A DNA stretch of 64,000 bases, taken from the NCBI RefSeq assembly GCF_002776525.5, contig NC_045436.1, positions 156,734,666 through 156,798,665 of the forward strand, read 5' to 3'. Of this stretch, positions 34,408 through 45,100 are shown one piece after another. The notes under the pieces were generated by a model. It was not told where the DNA came from. It did no database searches and saw nothing but the letters and a program-made list of their open reading frames with translations. Position 1 is the first letter of the stretch, and every line of letters begins with the position of its first letter. The translations under genes were made by a program, and so were the position numbers. Origin of the DNA: Piliocolobus tephrosceles (lineage: Eukaryota; Chordata; Mammalia; Primates; Cercopithecidae).

Positions 34408-37400
34408 TCAGTTCCCACCTATGAGTGAGAACATGCGGTGTTTGGTTTTCTCTTCTTGTGATAGTTTGCTAAGAATGATGGTTTCCAACTGCATCCATGT
34501 CCCTACAAAGGACGCAAACTCATCTTTTTTATGGCTGCATAGTATCCCATGGTGTATATGTGCCACATTTTCTTAATCCAGTCTGTCACTGATGGACATT
34601 TGGGTTGATTCCAAGTCTTTGCTATTGTGAACAGTGCCGCAATAAACATACGTGTACATGTGTCTTTATAGCAGCATGATTTATAATCCTTTGGGTATAT
34701 ACCCAGTAGTGGGATGAATGGGTCATATGGTACATCTAGATCTAGATCCTTGAGGAATTGCCATACTGTTTTCCATAATGGTTGAACTAGTTTACAATCC
34801 TACCAACGGTGTAAAAGTGTTCCTATTTCTCCACATCCTCTCCAACACCTGTTGTTTCCTGATTTTTTAATGATTGCCATTCTAACTGGTGTGAGATGGT
34901 ATCTCATTGTGGTTTTGATTTGCATTTCTCTGATGGCAAGTGATGATGAGCATTTTTTCATGTGTCTGTTGGCTGTATGAATGTCTTCTTCATATCCTTT
35001 GCCCACTTTTTGATGGGGTTGTTTGTTTTTTTCTTGTAAATTTGTTTGAGTTCTTTGTAGATTCTGGATATTAGCCCTTTGTCGGATGAGTAGATTGCAA
35101 AAATTTTCTCCCATTCTGAAGGTTGCCTGTTCACTCTGATGGTAGTTTCTTTTGCTGTGAAGAAGCTCTTTAGTTTAATTAGATTCCATTTGTCAATTTT
35201 GGCTTTTGTTGCCGTTGCTTTTGGTGTTTTAGACATGAAGTCCTTGCCCATGCCTATGTTCTGAATGGTATTACCTAGGTTTTCTTCTAGGGTTTTTATG
35301 GTATTAGGTCTAACATTTAAGTCTCTAATCCATCTTGAATTAATCTTCGTATAAGGAGTAAGGAAAGGATCCAGTTTCAGCTTTCTACTTATGGCTAGCC
35401 AATTTTCCCAGCACCATTTATTAAATAGGGAATCCTTTCCCCATTTCTTGTTTCTCTCAGGTTTGTCAAAGATCAGATGGTTGTAGATGTGTGGTATTAT
35501 TTCTGAGGACTCTGTTCTGTTCCATTGGTCTATATCTCTGTTTTGGTACCAGTACCATGCTGTTTTGGTTACTGTAGCCTTGTAGTATAGTTTGAAGTCA
35601 GGTAGCGTGACGCCTCCAGCTTTGTCCTTTTGACTTAGGATTGTCTTGGCAATGCGGGCTCTTTTTTGGTTCCATATGAACTTTAAAGCAGTTTTTTCCA
35701 ATTCTGTGAAGAAACTCATTGGTAGCTTGATGGGGATGGCATTGAATCTATAAATAACCTTGGGCAGTATGGTCATTTTCACGATATTGATTCTTCCTAT
35801 CCATGAGCATGGTATGTTCTTCCATTTGTTTGTGTCCTCTTTGATTTCACTGAGCAGTGGTTTGTAGTTCTCCTTGAAGAGGTCCTTTACATCCCTTGTA
35901 AGTTGGATTCCTAGGTATTTTATTCTCTTTGAAGCAATTGTGAATGGAAGTTCATTCATGATTTGGCTCTCTGTTTGTGTGTTACCGGTGTATAAGAATG
36001 CTTGTGATTTTTGCACATTAATTTTGTATCCTGAGACTTTGCTGAAGTTGCTTATCAGCTTAAGAAGGTTTTGGGCTGAGACGATGGGGTTTTCTAAATA
36101 TACAATCATGTCATCTGCAAACGGGGACAATTTGACTTCTTCTTTTCCTAACTGAATACCCTTGATTTCTTTCTCTTGCCTGATTGCCCTAGCCAGAACT
36201 TCCAACACTATGTTGAATAGGAATGGTGAGAGAGGGCATCCCCGTCTTGTGCCAGTTTTCAAAGGGAATTTTTCCAGTTTTTGCCCATTCAGTATGATAT
36301 TAGCTGTGGGTTTGTCATAAATAGCTCTTATTATTTTGAGGTACGTTCCATCAATACCGAATTTATTGAGCATTTTTAGCATGAAGGGCTGTTGAATTTT
36401 GTCAAAAGCCTTTTCTGCATCTATTGAGATAATCATGTGATTCTTGTCTTTGGTTCTGTTTATATGCTGGATTACGTTTATTGATTTGTGAATGTTGAAC
36501 CAGCCTTGCATCCCAGGGATGAAGCCCACTTGATCATGGTGGATAAGCTTTTTGATGTGCTGCTGAATCCGGTTTGCCAGTATTTTATTGAGGATTTTTA
36601 CATCGATGTTCATCAGGGAGATTGGTCTAAAATTCTCTTTTTTTGTTGTGTCTCTGCCAGGCTTTGGTATCAGGATGATGTTGGCCTCATAAAATGAGTT
36701 AGGGAGGATTCCCTCTTTTTCTATTGATTGGAATCGTTTCAGAAGGAATGGTACCAGCTCCTCCTTGTACCTCTGGTAGAATTCGGCTGTGAATCCATCT
36801 GGTCCTGGACTTTTTTTTGGTTGGTAGGCTATTAATTATTGCCTTAATTTCAGAGCCTGCTATTGGTCTATTCAGGAATTCAACTTCTTCCTGGTTTAGT
36901 CTTGGAAGAGTGTAAGTGTCCAGGAAATTATCCATTTCTTCTAGATTTTCTAGTTGATTTGCGTAGAGGTGTTTATAGTATTCTCTGATGGTAGTTTGTA
37001 TTTCTGTGGGGTCGGTGGTGATATCCCCTTTATCATTTTTTATTGCGTGTATTTGATTCCTCTCTCTTTTCTTCTTTATTAGTCTTGCTAGCGGTCTGTC
37101 AATTTTGTTGATCTTTCCAAAAAACCAACTCCTGGATTCATTGATTTTTTGGAGGGTTTTTTATGTCTCTATCTCCTTCAGTTCTGCTCTGATCTTACTT
37201 ATTTCTTGCCTTCTGCTAGCTTTTGAATGTGTTTGCTCTTGCCTCTCTAGTTCTTTTAATTGTGATGGCGGAGTGTAATTTTTAGATCTTTCCTGCTTTA
37301 TCTTGTGGGCATTTACTGCTATAAATTTCCCTTTAAATCTCTGGGCTTTAAATGTGCCCCAGAGATTCTGGTATGTTTTATCTTTGTTCTCATTGGTTTC

Positions 37401-38230
37401 AAAGAACATCTTTAGTTGTGCCTTCATTTCGTGATGTACCCAGTAGTCATTCAGGAGCAGGTTGTTCAGTTTCCATGTAGTTGAGCGGTTTTGATTGAGT
37501 TTCTTAGTCCTGAGTTCTAGTTTGATTGCACTGTGGTCTGAGAGACAGTTTGTTATAATTTCTGTTCTTTTACATTTGCTGAGGAGTGCTTTACTTCCAA
37601 TTATGTGGTCAATTTTGGAATAAATGCGATGTGGTGCTGAGAAGAATGTATATTCTGTTGATTTGGGGTGGAGAGTTCTATAGATGTCTATTTGGTCCGC
37701 TTGGTGCAGAGCTGAGTTCAATTCCTGGATATCCTTGTTAACTTTCTGTCTCGTTGATCTGTCTAATGTTGACAGTGGAGTGTTGAAGTCTCCCATTATT
37801 ATTGTGTGGGAGTCTAAGTCTCTTTGTAAGTCTCTAAGGACTTGCTTTATGAATCTGGGTGCTCCTGTATTGGGTGCATATATATTTAGGATAGTTAGCT
37901 CTTCCTGTTGAATTGATCCCTTTACCATTATGTAATGTCCTTCTTTGTCTCTTTTGATCTTTGATGGTTTAAAGTCTGTTTTATCAGGGACTAGTATTGC
38001 AACCCCTGTTTTTTTTTTTTTTTTTGTTCTCCATTTGCTTGGTAGATCTTCCTCCATCCCTTTATTTTGAGCCTATGTATGTCTCTGCATGTGAGATGGG
38101 TCTCCTGAAGACAGCAGACTGATGGGTCTTGACTCTTTATCCAGTTTGCCAGTCTGTGTCTTTTAATTGGAGCATTTAGTCCATTTACATTTAAGGTTAA
38201 TATTGTTATGTGTGACCTTGATCCAGCCAT
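34408..38230 (-). pseudogene. L1 ORF2 (endonuclease/reverse transcriptase), frame-broken
   Basis: ORF2p nicks DNA and reverse transcribes L1/Alu RNA. The frame starts at ATG 38230 (MAGSRSHITILTLNVNGLN) and its endonuclease domain keeps GDFNTPLSTLDRS and SDHSAIKLEL. The RT domain (open 36613-34958, 551 codons) keeps the catalytic FADD at 36110-36121, preceded by SP rather than the usual SL. Lesions seen: a frameshift in an expanded A-run (T-run 38009-38024 on +); nonsense TAA at 37161-37163; a frameshift in an A-run near 36811-36818; a 16-base deletion at about 34984-34992 relative to the older L1 copy at 40786-40817; nonsense TAG where the older copy has TGG (about 34800-34802); and at least one more shift before the stop at 34408-34410. 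The cysteine motif is cut off. The remnant is non-functional. Confidence 0.93.
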
Positions 38231-38293
38231 TATGATATTAACTGGTTATTTTGCACGTTAGTTGATGCAGTTTCTTCCTAGCCTTGATGGTCT

Positions 38294-39310
38294 TTACATT
38301 TTGGCATGTTTTTGCAATGGCTGGTACTGGTTGTTCCTTTCCATGTTTAGGGATTCCTTCAGGGTCTCTTGTAAGGCAGGCCTGGTGGTGACAAAATCTC
38401 TAAGCATTTGCTTATCTGTAAAGGATTTTATTTCTCCTTCACTTATGAAACTTAGTTTGGCTGGATATGAGATTCTGGGTTTAAAATTCTTTTCTTTAAG
38501 AATGTTGAATATCGGCCCCCACTCTCTTCTGGCTTGTACAGTTTCTGCTGAGAGATCTGTTGTTAGTCTGATGGGCTTCCCTTTGTGGGTAACCCGACCT
38601 TTCTCTCTGGCTGCCCTTAAGATTCTTTCCTTCATTTCAACTTTGGTGAATCTGGCAATTATGTTTTTTGGAGTTGCTCTTCTGGAAGAGTATCTTTGTG
38701 GCATTCTCTGTATTTCCTGAATTTGAATGTTGGCCTGCCCTACTAGGTTGGGGAAGTTCTCCTGGATGATATCCTGAAGAGTGTTTTCCAACTTGGTTCC
38801 ATTTTCCCCCTCACTTTCAGGCACCCCAATCAGATGTAGATTTGGTCTTTTTACATAATCCCATATTTCTTGCAGGCTTTGTTCATTTCTTTTTCTTCTT
38901 TTTTATTTTGGTCTCTCTTCTCGCTTCATTTCATTCATTTGATCCTCAATCGCTGATACTCTTTCTTCCAGTTGATCGAGTCGGTTACTGAAGCTTGTGC
39001 ATTTGTCACGTATTTCTTGTGTCATGGTTTTCATCTCTGTCATTTCGTTTATGACTTTCTCTGCATTAATTAGTCTAGCTGTCAATTCTTCGACTCTTTT
39101 TTCAAGATTTTTAGTTTCTTTGCGCTGGGTACGTAATTCCTCCTGTGGCTCTGAGAAGTTTGATGGACTGAAGCCTTCTTCTCTCATCTCGTCAAAGTCA
39201 TTCCCTGACCAGCTTTGATCCGTTGCTGGCAATGGGCTGTGCTCCTTTGCAGGGGGAGATGCGCTCTTATTTTTTGAATTTCCAGCTTTTCTGCCCTGCT
39301 TTTTCCCCAT
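38294..39310 (-). pseudogene. L1 ORF1 (RNA-binding chaperone), one nonsense codon
   Basis: ORF1p is the RNA-binding trimeric chaperone that coats L1 RNA in the cytoplasm. The frame from ATG at 39310 to the stop at 38294 is 338 codons, the usual primate length. N-terminus MGKKQGRKAGNSKNK is basic. Residues ~50-135 form the coiled coil (NLEKRVEELTARLINAEKVI, LDQLEERVSAIEDQMNEM). The part after residue ~155 is the RRM, followed by the C-terminal domain (RATPKNIIARFTKVEMKE; KGKPIRLTTDLSAETVQARR; ending in QPLQKHAKM). The only break I see is an in-frame TAA at 38903-38905 (after REERPK). Downstream codons stay in frame, with the next valine GTG at 38824. The start is chosen because it fits the family N-terminus and length. 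The product would stop in the coiled coil, losing all RNA binding. Confidence 0.93.
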
Positions 39311-39765
39311 CTTTGTGGTTTTATCTGCCTCTCGTCTTTGATGATGGTGACGTACTGATGGGGTTTTGGTATAGGTGTCCTTCCTGTTTGATAGTTTTCC
39401 TTCTAACAGTCAGGACCCTCAGCTATAGGTCTGTTGGAGATTGCTTGAGGTCCACTCCAGACCCTGTTTGCCTGGGTATCAGCAGCAGAGGTTGCAGAAG
39501 ATACAATATTGCTGAACAGCGAGTGTACCTGTCTGATTCTTACTTTGGAGGCTTCCTCTCAGGGGTGTACTCCACCCTGTGAGGTGTGGGGTGTCAGACT
39601 GCCCCTAGTGGGGGATGTCTCCCAGTAAGGCTACTCAGGGGTCAGGGACCCACTTGAGCAGGCAATGTGTCCCTTTTCAGATCTCAACCTCCGTGTTGGG
39701 AGATCCACTGCTCTCTTCAAAGCTGTCAGACAGAGTCGTTTGTGTCTGCAAAGGTTTCTGCTGCT

Positions 39766-39792
39766 TTTGTTGTTGTTGTTGTTGTTGTTGTT
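39766..39792. repeat. (TTG)n microsatellite in the L1 5'UTR
   Basis: About eight GTT units in a row on the + strand, longer than the short T/G-rich block I expect at this point of primate L1 5'UTRs. Confidence 0.85.
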
Positions 39793-40330
39793 AACTGTGC
39801 CCTGTCCCCAGAGGTGGAGTCTACAGAGACAGGCAGGTTTCCTTGAGCTGCTGTGAGCTCCACCCAGTTCGAGCTTCCCAGAGGCTTTGTTTACCTACAT
39901 AAGCCTCAGCAATGGTGGGCGCCACTCCCCCAGCCTCGCTGCTGCCTTGCGGTTAGATCGCAGACTGCTGTGTTAGCAATGAGGGAGGCTCCGTGGGCGT
40001 GGGACCCTCCCGGCCAGGTGTGGGATATATTCTCCTGGTGTGCCCGTTTGCTTAAAGCGCAGTATTGGGGTGGGAGTTACCTGATTTTCCAGGTGTTGTG
40101 TGTCTCAGTTCCCCTGGCTAGGAAAAGGGATTCCCTTCCCCCTTGCGCTTCCCAGGTGAGGCGATGCCTCGCCCTGCTTCAGCTCTCGCTGGTCAGGCTG
40201 TAGCAACTGACCAGCACTGATTGTCTGGCACTCCCTAGTGAGATGACCCCAGTACCTCAGTTGAAAATGCAGAAATCACCGGTCTTCTGTGTTGCTCGCG
40301 CTGCGAGTTGGAGACTGGAGCTGTTCCTAT

Positions 40331-40342
40331 TCGGCCATCTTG
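40331..40342 (-). promoter_or_regulatory. YY1-type site at the L1 5' end
   Basis: On the minus strand CAAGATGGCCGA lies about 20 bases from the element start, the place of the known YY1 site that fixes L1 transcription start. The core AAGATGGCC is intact. Confidence 0.75.
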
Positions 40343-40362
40343 CTCCGCCCCCTCCAGCAGTC

Positions 40363-40378
40363 TGTGCCACATTCTCTT
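40363..40378. repeat. TSD (right) of the nested L1
   Basis: tgtgccacattctctt, directly after the 5' end of the younger L1 and partner of 34154-34169. Confidence 0.9.
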
Positions 40379-40851
40379 AATCCAGTCTGTCACTGATGGA
40401 CATTTGGGTTGATTCCAAGTCTTTACTATTGTGAATAGTGCTGCAATAAACATATGTGTGCATGTGTCTTTATAGCAGCATGATTTATAATCCTTTGGGT
40501 ATATATTCAGTAATGGGATGGCTGGGTTAAATGGTATTTCTAGTTCTAGATTCTTGAGGAATCGCCACACTGTTTTCCACAATGGTTGAACTAGTTTACA
40601 GTCCCACCAACCGTGTAAAAGTGTTCCTATTTCTCCACATCCTCTCCAGCACCTGCTGTTTCCTGATTTTTTAATGCTTGCCATTCTAACTGGTGTGAGA
40701 CGATATCTCATTGTGGTTTTGATTTACATTTCTCTGATGGTAAGTGATGATGAGCATTTCTTCATGTGTCCGTTGGCTGCATAAATGTCTTCTTTTGAGA
40801 AGTGTCTGTCCATATCCTTTGCCCACTTTTTGATGGGATTGTTTGTTTTAG
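40363..40851 (-). mobile_element. Older primate L1, ORF2 C-terminal part (right of nested L1)
   Basis: Continuation of the older L1 after the 6.2-kb insertion. On the minus strand the frame upstream of the junction (40711 downward) encodes the ORF2p C-terminal cysteine region CWRGCGEIGTLLHGWWDCK and then NQPKCP…MWH. It crosses into the 5'UTR of the younger L1, which ends it. The element is 5'-truncated at about 40851 ('gatgggattgtttgtttt'). It serves as an in-window reference for the lesions of the younger copy. Confidence 0.93.
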
Positions 40852-40907
40852 CAGACATTAAATAAAACAATTATTTGCAAGTCTTTATAATAAGACTGAG
40901 TGATAAA

Positions 40908-41165
40908 AGCATTAGCTAGCTCTTATTGAGCACTCATAAGCCAGACATTCTTTGTTCTGGCTTATCTCTATGAACCCGCAGAACACATCTGTAAGATACA
41001 CATTTATGTTAGTAGTAGTAGTATTAGGTTTCTTTTATGGACAGATGAGAAGTATTAGACATAAGCTAAGTAATACGTCTAAGATCTCATAATATCTAAA
41101 CCTGTGTACTTGAGATTTGAACATGGGTAGTTTTGTTCTAGAAGCTATTTGTTTATCTACTGTCT
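40908..41165 (-). mobile_element. MIR SINE, antisense
   Basis: 'agctcttattgagcactcat', 'gaacccgcagaacacatctg', 'atggacagatgagaagtatt', 'aagctaagtaatacgtctaa' and 'tgagatttgaacatgggtag' follow the reverse-complement MIR consensus over most of its length. Confidence 0.78.
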
Positions 41166-41744
41166 TTTACTCCTTCTCATATCATAGAATAGTTATTATC
41201 TTTCCACAGATAAAGTAATATTTGAAAATTTCAGATTCTAGTTCAACATAACAAGATCATGAATAAATAGGTCAGGATTTGGAATCCAATTCTATCCTAT
41301 TCCACAGAAAAATACTTTACTTCAATGGCATAAATGGAAAGACACTGAAGATAAGAAAAAAAAAAAAAAAAAACTCTTCTAATGTATGCTCAGGTTTTAA
41401 ATATTAAAGTTCTGAATCATAAATCTAATTATGAAAATTCAGACATGGTTACATCTGTCTAAAGGTATGTTTTTTTCAGAGAAAGTTGTTACGGTTTCTA
41501 AAATTACACTGTTCAAATTTCTGTCTCCTCTATATATTTATAAATTTATGCCTGAAAAGAGGTGCTTGTGCTAGGGTATTTTCAAACTAGGAGTCAAAAT
41601 AAACTTAGAAAACAACTTGAGATGAAGACCTAAGAGTAGCAAATAGCTTTATCTTAATTTTGTAATGGGTTTTGGAGAATACCTGTTTATAGTCTGGAAA
41701 ATTCTAGCAAGATAGTACTTCCTATCTTGCTTCCTTTCAGCATT
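41166..41744. other. Single-copy AT-rich DNA with a short perfect hairpin
   Basis: A poly-A run lies at 41355-41372. At 41707-41730 a 9-bp perfect inverted repeat (gcaagatag / ctatcttgc) is separated by 6 bases. No gene evidence. Confidence 0.5.
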
Positions 41745-41950
41745 ATTTATTTTGCCGTCATTTATTTATTAATATATTTATTCAGTAAATACTTATTGAG
41801 TATATATTCTAGGCTAAGCCTTTTTTCAAGCGTTGGGAATTCAGGAACAGGCACTAACCACAAAGAAATTTTATTTCCACTAGAAATACAAACAAATGAA
41901 TCTCTTTATGTGTGAGAATAGAGCCAGGATAAGGTCAAGTTCAGAAGCAC
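41745..41950 (-). mobile_element. L2 LINE 3' end, antisense
   Basis: 'tttattcagtaaatacttat', 'attctaggctaagcc', 'ttgggaattcaggaacaggc' and 'ccacaaagaaattttatttc' follow the reverse L2 3' end, with the ATTTATTTATTA start replacing the terminal repeats. Confidence 0.62.
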
Positions 41951-42019
41951 AGTGTGTTATGGGAACACAGATAAAAAGCTCACAACCTAGATACGGGGAC
42001 GGGACTAGATACAGGGACA

Positions 42020-42112
42020 GGAAAAAAAAAAAAAAAAAAAAAACAAATCCAACAGCAGAAGAAGAAAAAATTAAAAAAAAAAAAAAAAAAGAAAGAAAGA
42101 AAGAAAGAAAAA
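42020..42112. repeat. A-rich / (GAAA)n low-complexity tract
   Basis: Two poly-A runs separated by a short purine-rich spacer, then (GAAA)n. No SINE body is attached on either side that I can recognise. Confidence 0.88.
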
Positions 42113-45100
42113 CCCTGAAGTTTCTAAAAGCATAACATATTTTTAAAATGAAATGGAAGTACACGTGGCTTGAGAAAAGGAAATTTGAATATGGAAGTAA
42201 GTGAAGTTTGAGAGATGTAAAGAGAACAGACACTGTTGGTTTTTGAGATAAGCAGTGAGCTTAGCCCTGCATCTTTGAAAGCTCCTTCTGACAGTCATGT
42301 GGAACACTGCAAAGCACTAATGAGGTTAGAAGAAACTGCTTAAGAACAGAGAATGATGAAGAGTAGCATGAGCCAGCCAACAACATGTGACCCAAGGATG
42401 CCTTAGGAGTGCATATAAATGAAGAATCATGAAAATTAGAGTGGTAAGCCTGGTAGATAGAGTGTTCTTTGGAAAACAGTTTCAAAATGTTGGCTGTATA
42501 TTTCCACAGCATGAGATATACCCTTGTGCCAAAATGACTATATATATATATATCCTCTAGAGTAATATGAACATTGTTTTGTACATTGTCCAACTATGTA
42601 AGTCAATACTTTATTTGTGATTTTGATTTTTTCATAGAATAGTTTTTTCATAGAATAGTTAATATAGCTATTTAAAAAAATTATCCTTTTGATATTAACT
42701 AGCCCTATGAGAGGATAAATATATTTTCTAGTATAGATAGAGATTTGGGATGGAGATATGACTTTTCTGTCCTTTATTTTTCTGTTATCATAAAAGATAG
42801 TTGATCATATGTCGATAACAAGATAACCAAGATAAGGAGAGTACTAATCTCATTTGTTTTTAAGTAAAATATAGAAAAAGAGAACTGAATAAACATTCCT
42901 GCTTCAGCAAAACATAGTAGTCACTGTAAGCCCCTGGCTTGAAGCCAGTGCTGATGTGCACCACATATGCACTTGTGGGTGCTGCTCTGTTTATTTAGAG
43001 TTGGTAAGCACTCCAAATGATAAGCATCTATCACAACCAGATTGTTAAATAATTTCCATATCATCTCTATCTTTCAATTCAGAACTGCTTTTCCTTACGT
43101 ACTTGAAAACATCAGTTTTAACCTTACTCCTCTTCCCTTTTTGAAAAATTTCAAAGTTCTCTATTCTAAATCTATCTTGCATGTAGAATAAGAAACTGTG
43201 GCAGGGATATGTTTAGTGTGCCAGAGACAATAAATGCATGGCAATTTATGAATGATACTTTAAGAAAACACAAACTAATTACAAAAACATGTCCAGGCAT
43301 TTCTAATAACCAGTTACTTTTTTTATAAGAAAATTAACACAGTCAGTAGTTTATTTTGCTCTCTATGGGCCCTGGATGAAACCTGAAAGAAGAATAAAGT
43401 AATATCATATTTATAAATCAGAAACAGCATTTCTTTCATATTTTATGTCATCTCCTGAAATCTCACATTCAAACACTGAGAGGAATTGAGCCTACTCAGC
43501 TGCTAAGGCTTGGCAAGATCACAGCTCAAGATCCTATGCCTTTAGAAAAATGATACTTTCCGTCTATCCTTAGCACAAACGTCTCAGTAAAGTTCTCCAA
43601 ATTTCCATTTCTCTCACTGAAGCTTCTTAATCCTCCATATGATTTTTAAGAATGAATTGTATAGATTGGCAGCCCAAGAAGTCAAAATCCCCCCTAAAAG
43701 CTACATTTTTAGTATGTCATTCTTAACAGTTTATACTCCTGGTGTTTAATTTTTTTTCTGAAGACTGCTAGTTGAAATTTAAAGTATCAATAAAGGAGAA
43801 AATATGCATAAATAATATTATTTACAGACGTAACCGTTCGCAGAGATATTCTTAGATCCTTGCCTGAGTTTCTGTAATAGATTCCATTTCTAAAGATTCT
43901 TCAAGCTGAAGCTAGCACTAAAATACTTTAGCATGGAGGTAAATGTGCTTTATCCAGTATACTTTAGATGATTATGAGCAATTTTGAAAGGTCAAATAAA
44001 AACATGTTCTCTAGTCCTAAAGCACTGTATATAATTCAAAATATATTCCATTTTGAGTATGAACTTTGGATGATTACTATTAAACACAGTGAAAATGAAT
44101 ATTCGGAGATTATTTTAACATAATGTTGGAGAAGATACAGTTTTAAATCCAAATTTAGGAAATGTTATGTTATTTCAACACTTTTGGAATTAATGGTGTC
44201 TCACAATTAGGAACTGTTCTCTGATTTCAGTAATCTCCAATATCATAGATAGCAACATCTCTGTGGGTTTGTTTCCTCTGTTCTCTCCAAATGGGGTCCT
44301 ATTGGATCAGGAATCAGGCTAGAGGGTGGTGGCTAGCATGGTCTCCAGATCTATTGTTATATACTGGGCAAAGTCCCTTAATCCATGGTTAAATGAGGCC
44401 CTTTTAGACCAGATATTCATATTGAGTCCATCAGACTATGATTAATTACAGACTCACCTATTTGTGAAGATTTCATTCAGGTTTTTTATAAGCCAAGTTT
44501 TGACATAAGTAAGTACTTTAAACAGGGACGCAAGTATAACAGAAAAAAATCTGAACATCTGATCATTTAAATTTACATGAAGAGGGAGTGGTAGATCTAT
44601 TGTTTTTTCCTGCCCTTCTGCTGAATCAAGAAATTTGCTTAGAATATCTATATTCTTATAAAACTTTCTGGATTCAGATCAGTACTGGTATTAGCTTACA
44701 TATAGGTTATAAATTCAGAATTCTTAAAAACTTTGAATGCAGAGGAGTATTAAAATACATTACCACAGTTTCTCTGCATTGGATAAAAACATAGAATGCC
44801 TGAGATTACATTAACTCTGGTCAGCATCATCTGTCCTAAATACTTAATTCCTAGCTACTACCAAGTATGCCCATTTTTCAAATATATGAGATAATTGTGA
44901 ATAGTTCTTTTCACTTTTTTGAGTGACCCTTAATAATAAATAAACAAATGAAAGATAAATTACCATCTCTGCCTTCATGGTTTTGAAGGAAAATGGGCCA
45001 CAGGCAGCCTACTATGATTTTATATGTATGAACGAAGTCTATAAGCAGAAGTCAAGGAACGTACCACAAAAAGCTAATTACAGAATAGAGGAGAATAATA

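Larger units (their letters stand above)
34170..40362 (-). mobile_element. L1: Full-length primate LINE-1 (L1PA-type), 6.19 kb, dead
   Basis: Order on the minus strand: 5'UTR 40362-39311 with its terminal YY1-type site, ORF1 39310-38294, a 63-bp spacer, ORF2 38230-34408, 3'UTR 34407-34187 and poly-A (T at 34170-34186). This is the canonical layout and length of a complete primate L1. A 16-bp TSD with one mismatch (34154-34169, 40363-40378) shows it inserted by target-primed reverse transcription into an older L1 in the same orientation. Divergence from active L1, one ORF1 nonsense codon and several ORF2 frame lesions mean it cannot make functional proteins. Its 5'UTR differs from the human-type sequence, in line with an Old World monkey lineage or an older L1PA subfamily. 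A short duplication in the 3'UTR repeats 'cacccatcaa' at 34269 and 34287. Confidence 0.97.
39311..40362 (-). promoter_or_regulatory. L1 5'UTR (internal promoter region)
   Basis: The GC-rich leader upstream of ORF1 is complete to its first bases. By family knowledge it carries an internal RNA polymerase II promoter, and on the opposite strand an antisense promoter. An uninterrupted 116-codon frame lies on the + strand at 39853-40203, and I do not claim it is translated. A (GTT)8-type expansion lies at 39766-39792. CpGs are partly decayed. Present activity is unknown. Confidence 0.85.

Noticed and set aside
38262..38720. 152-codon + strand frame and neighbours within the L1
   Set aside because: Antisense shadows of L1 ORF1.
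40235..40711. 158-codon minus-strand frame that looks like a fusion protein
   Set aside because: It joins the older L1 ORF2 end with 5'UTR sequence of the inserted L1 by accident of the nested insertion; not a gene.
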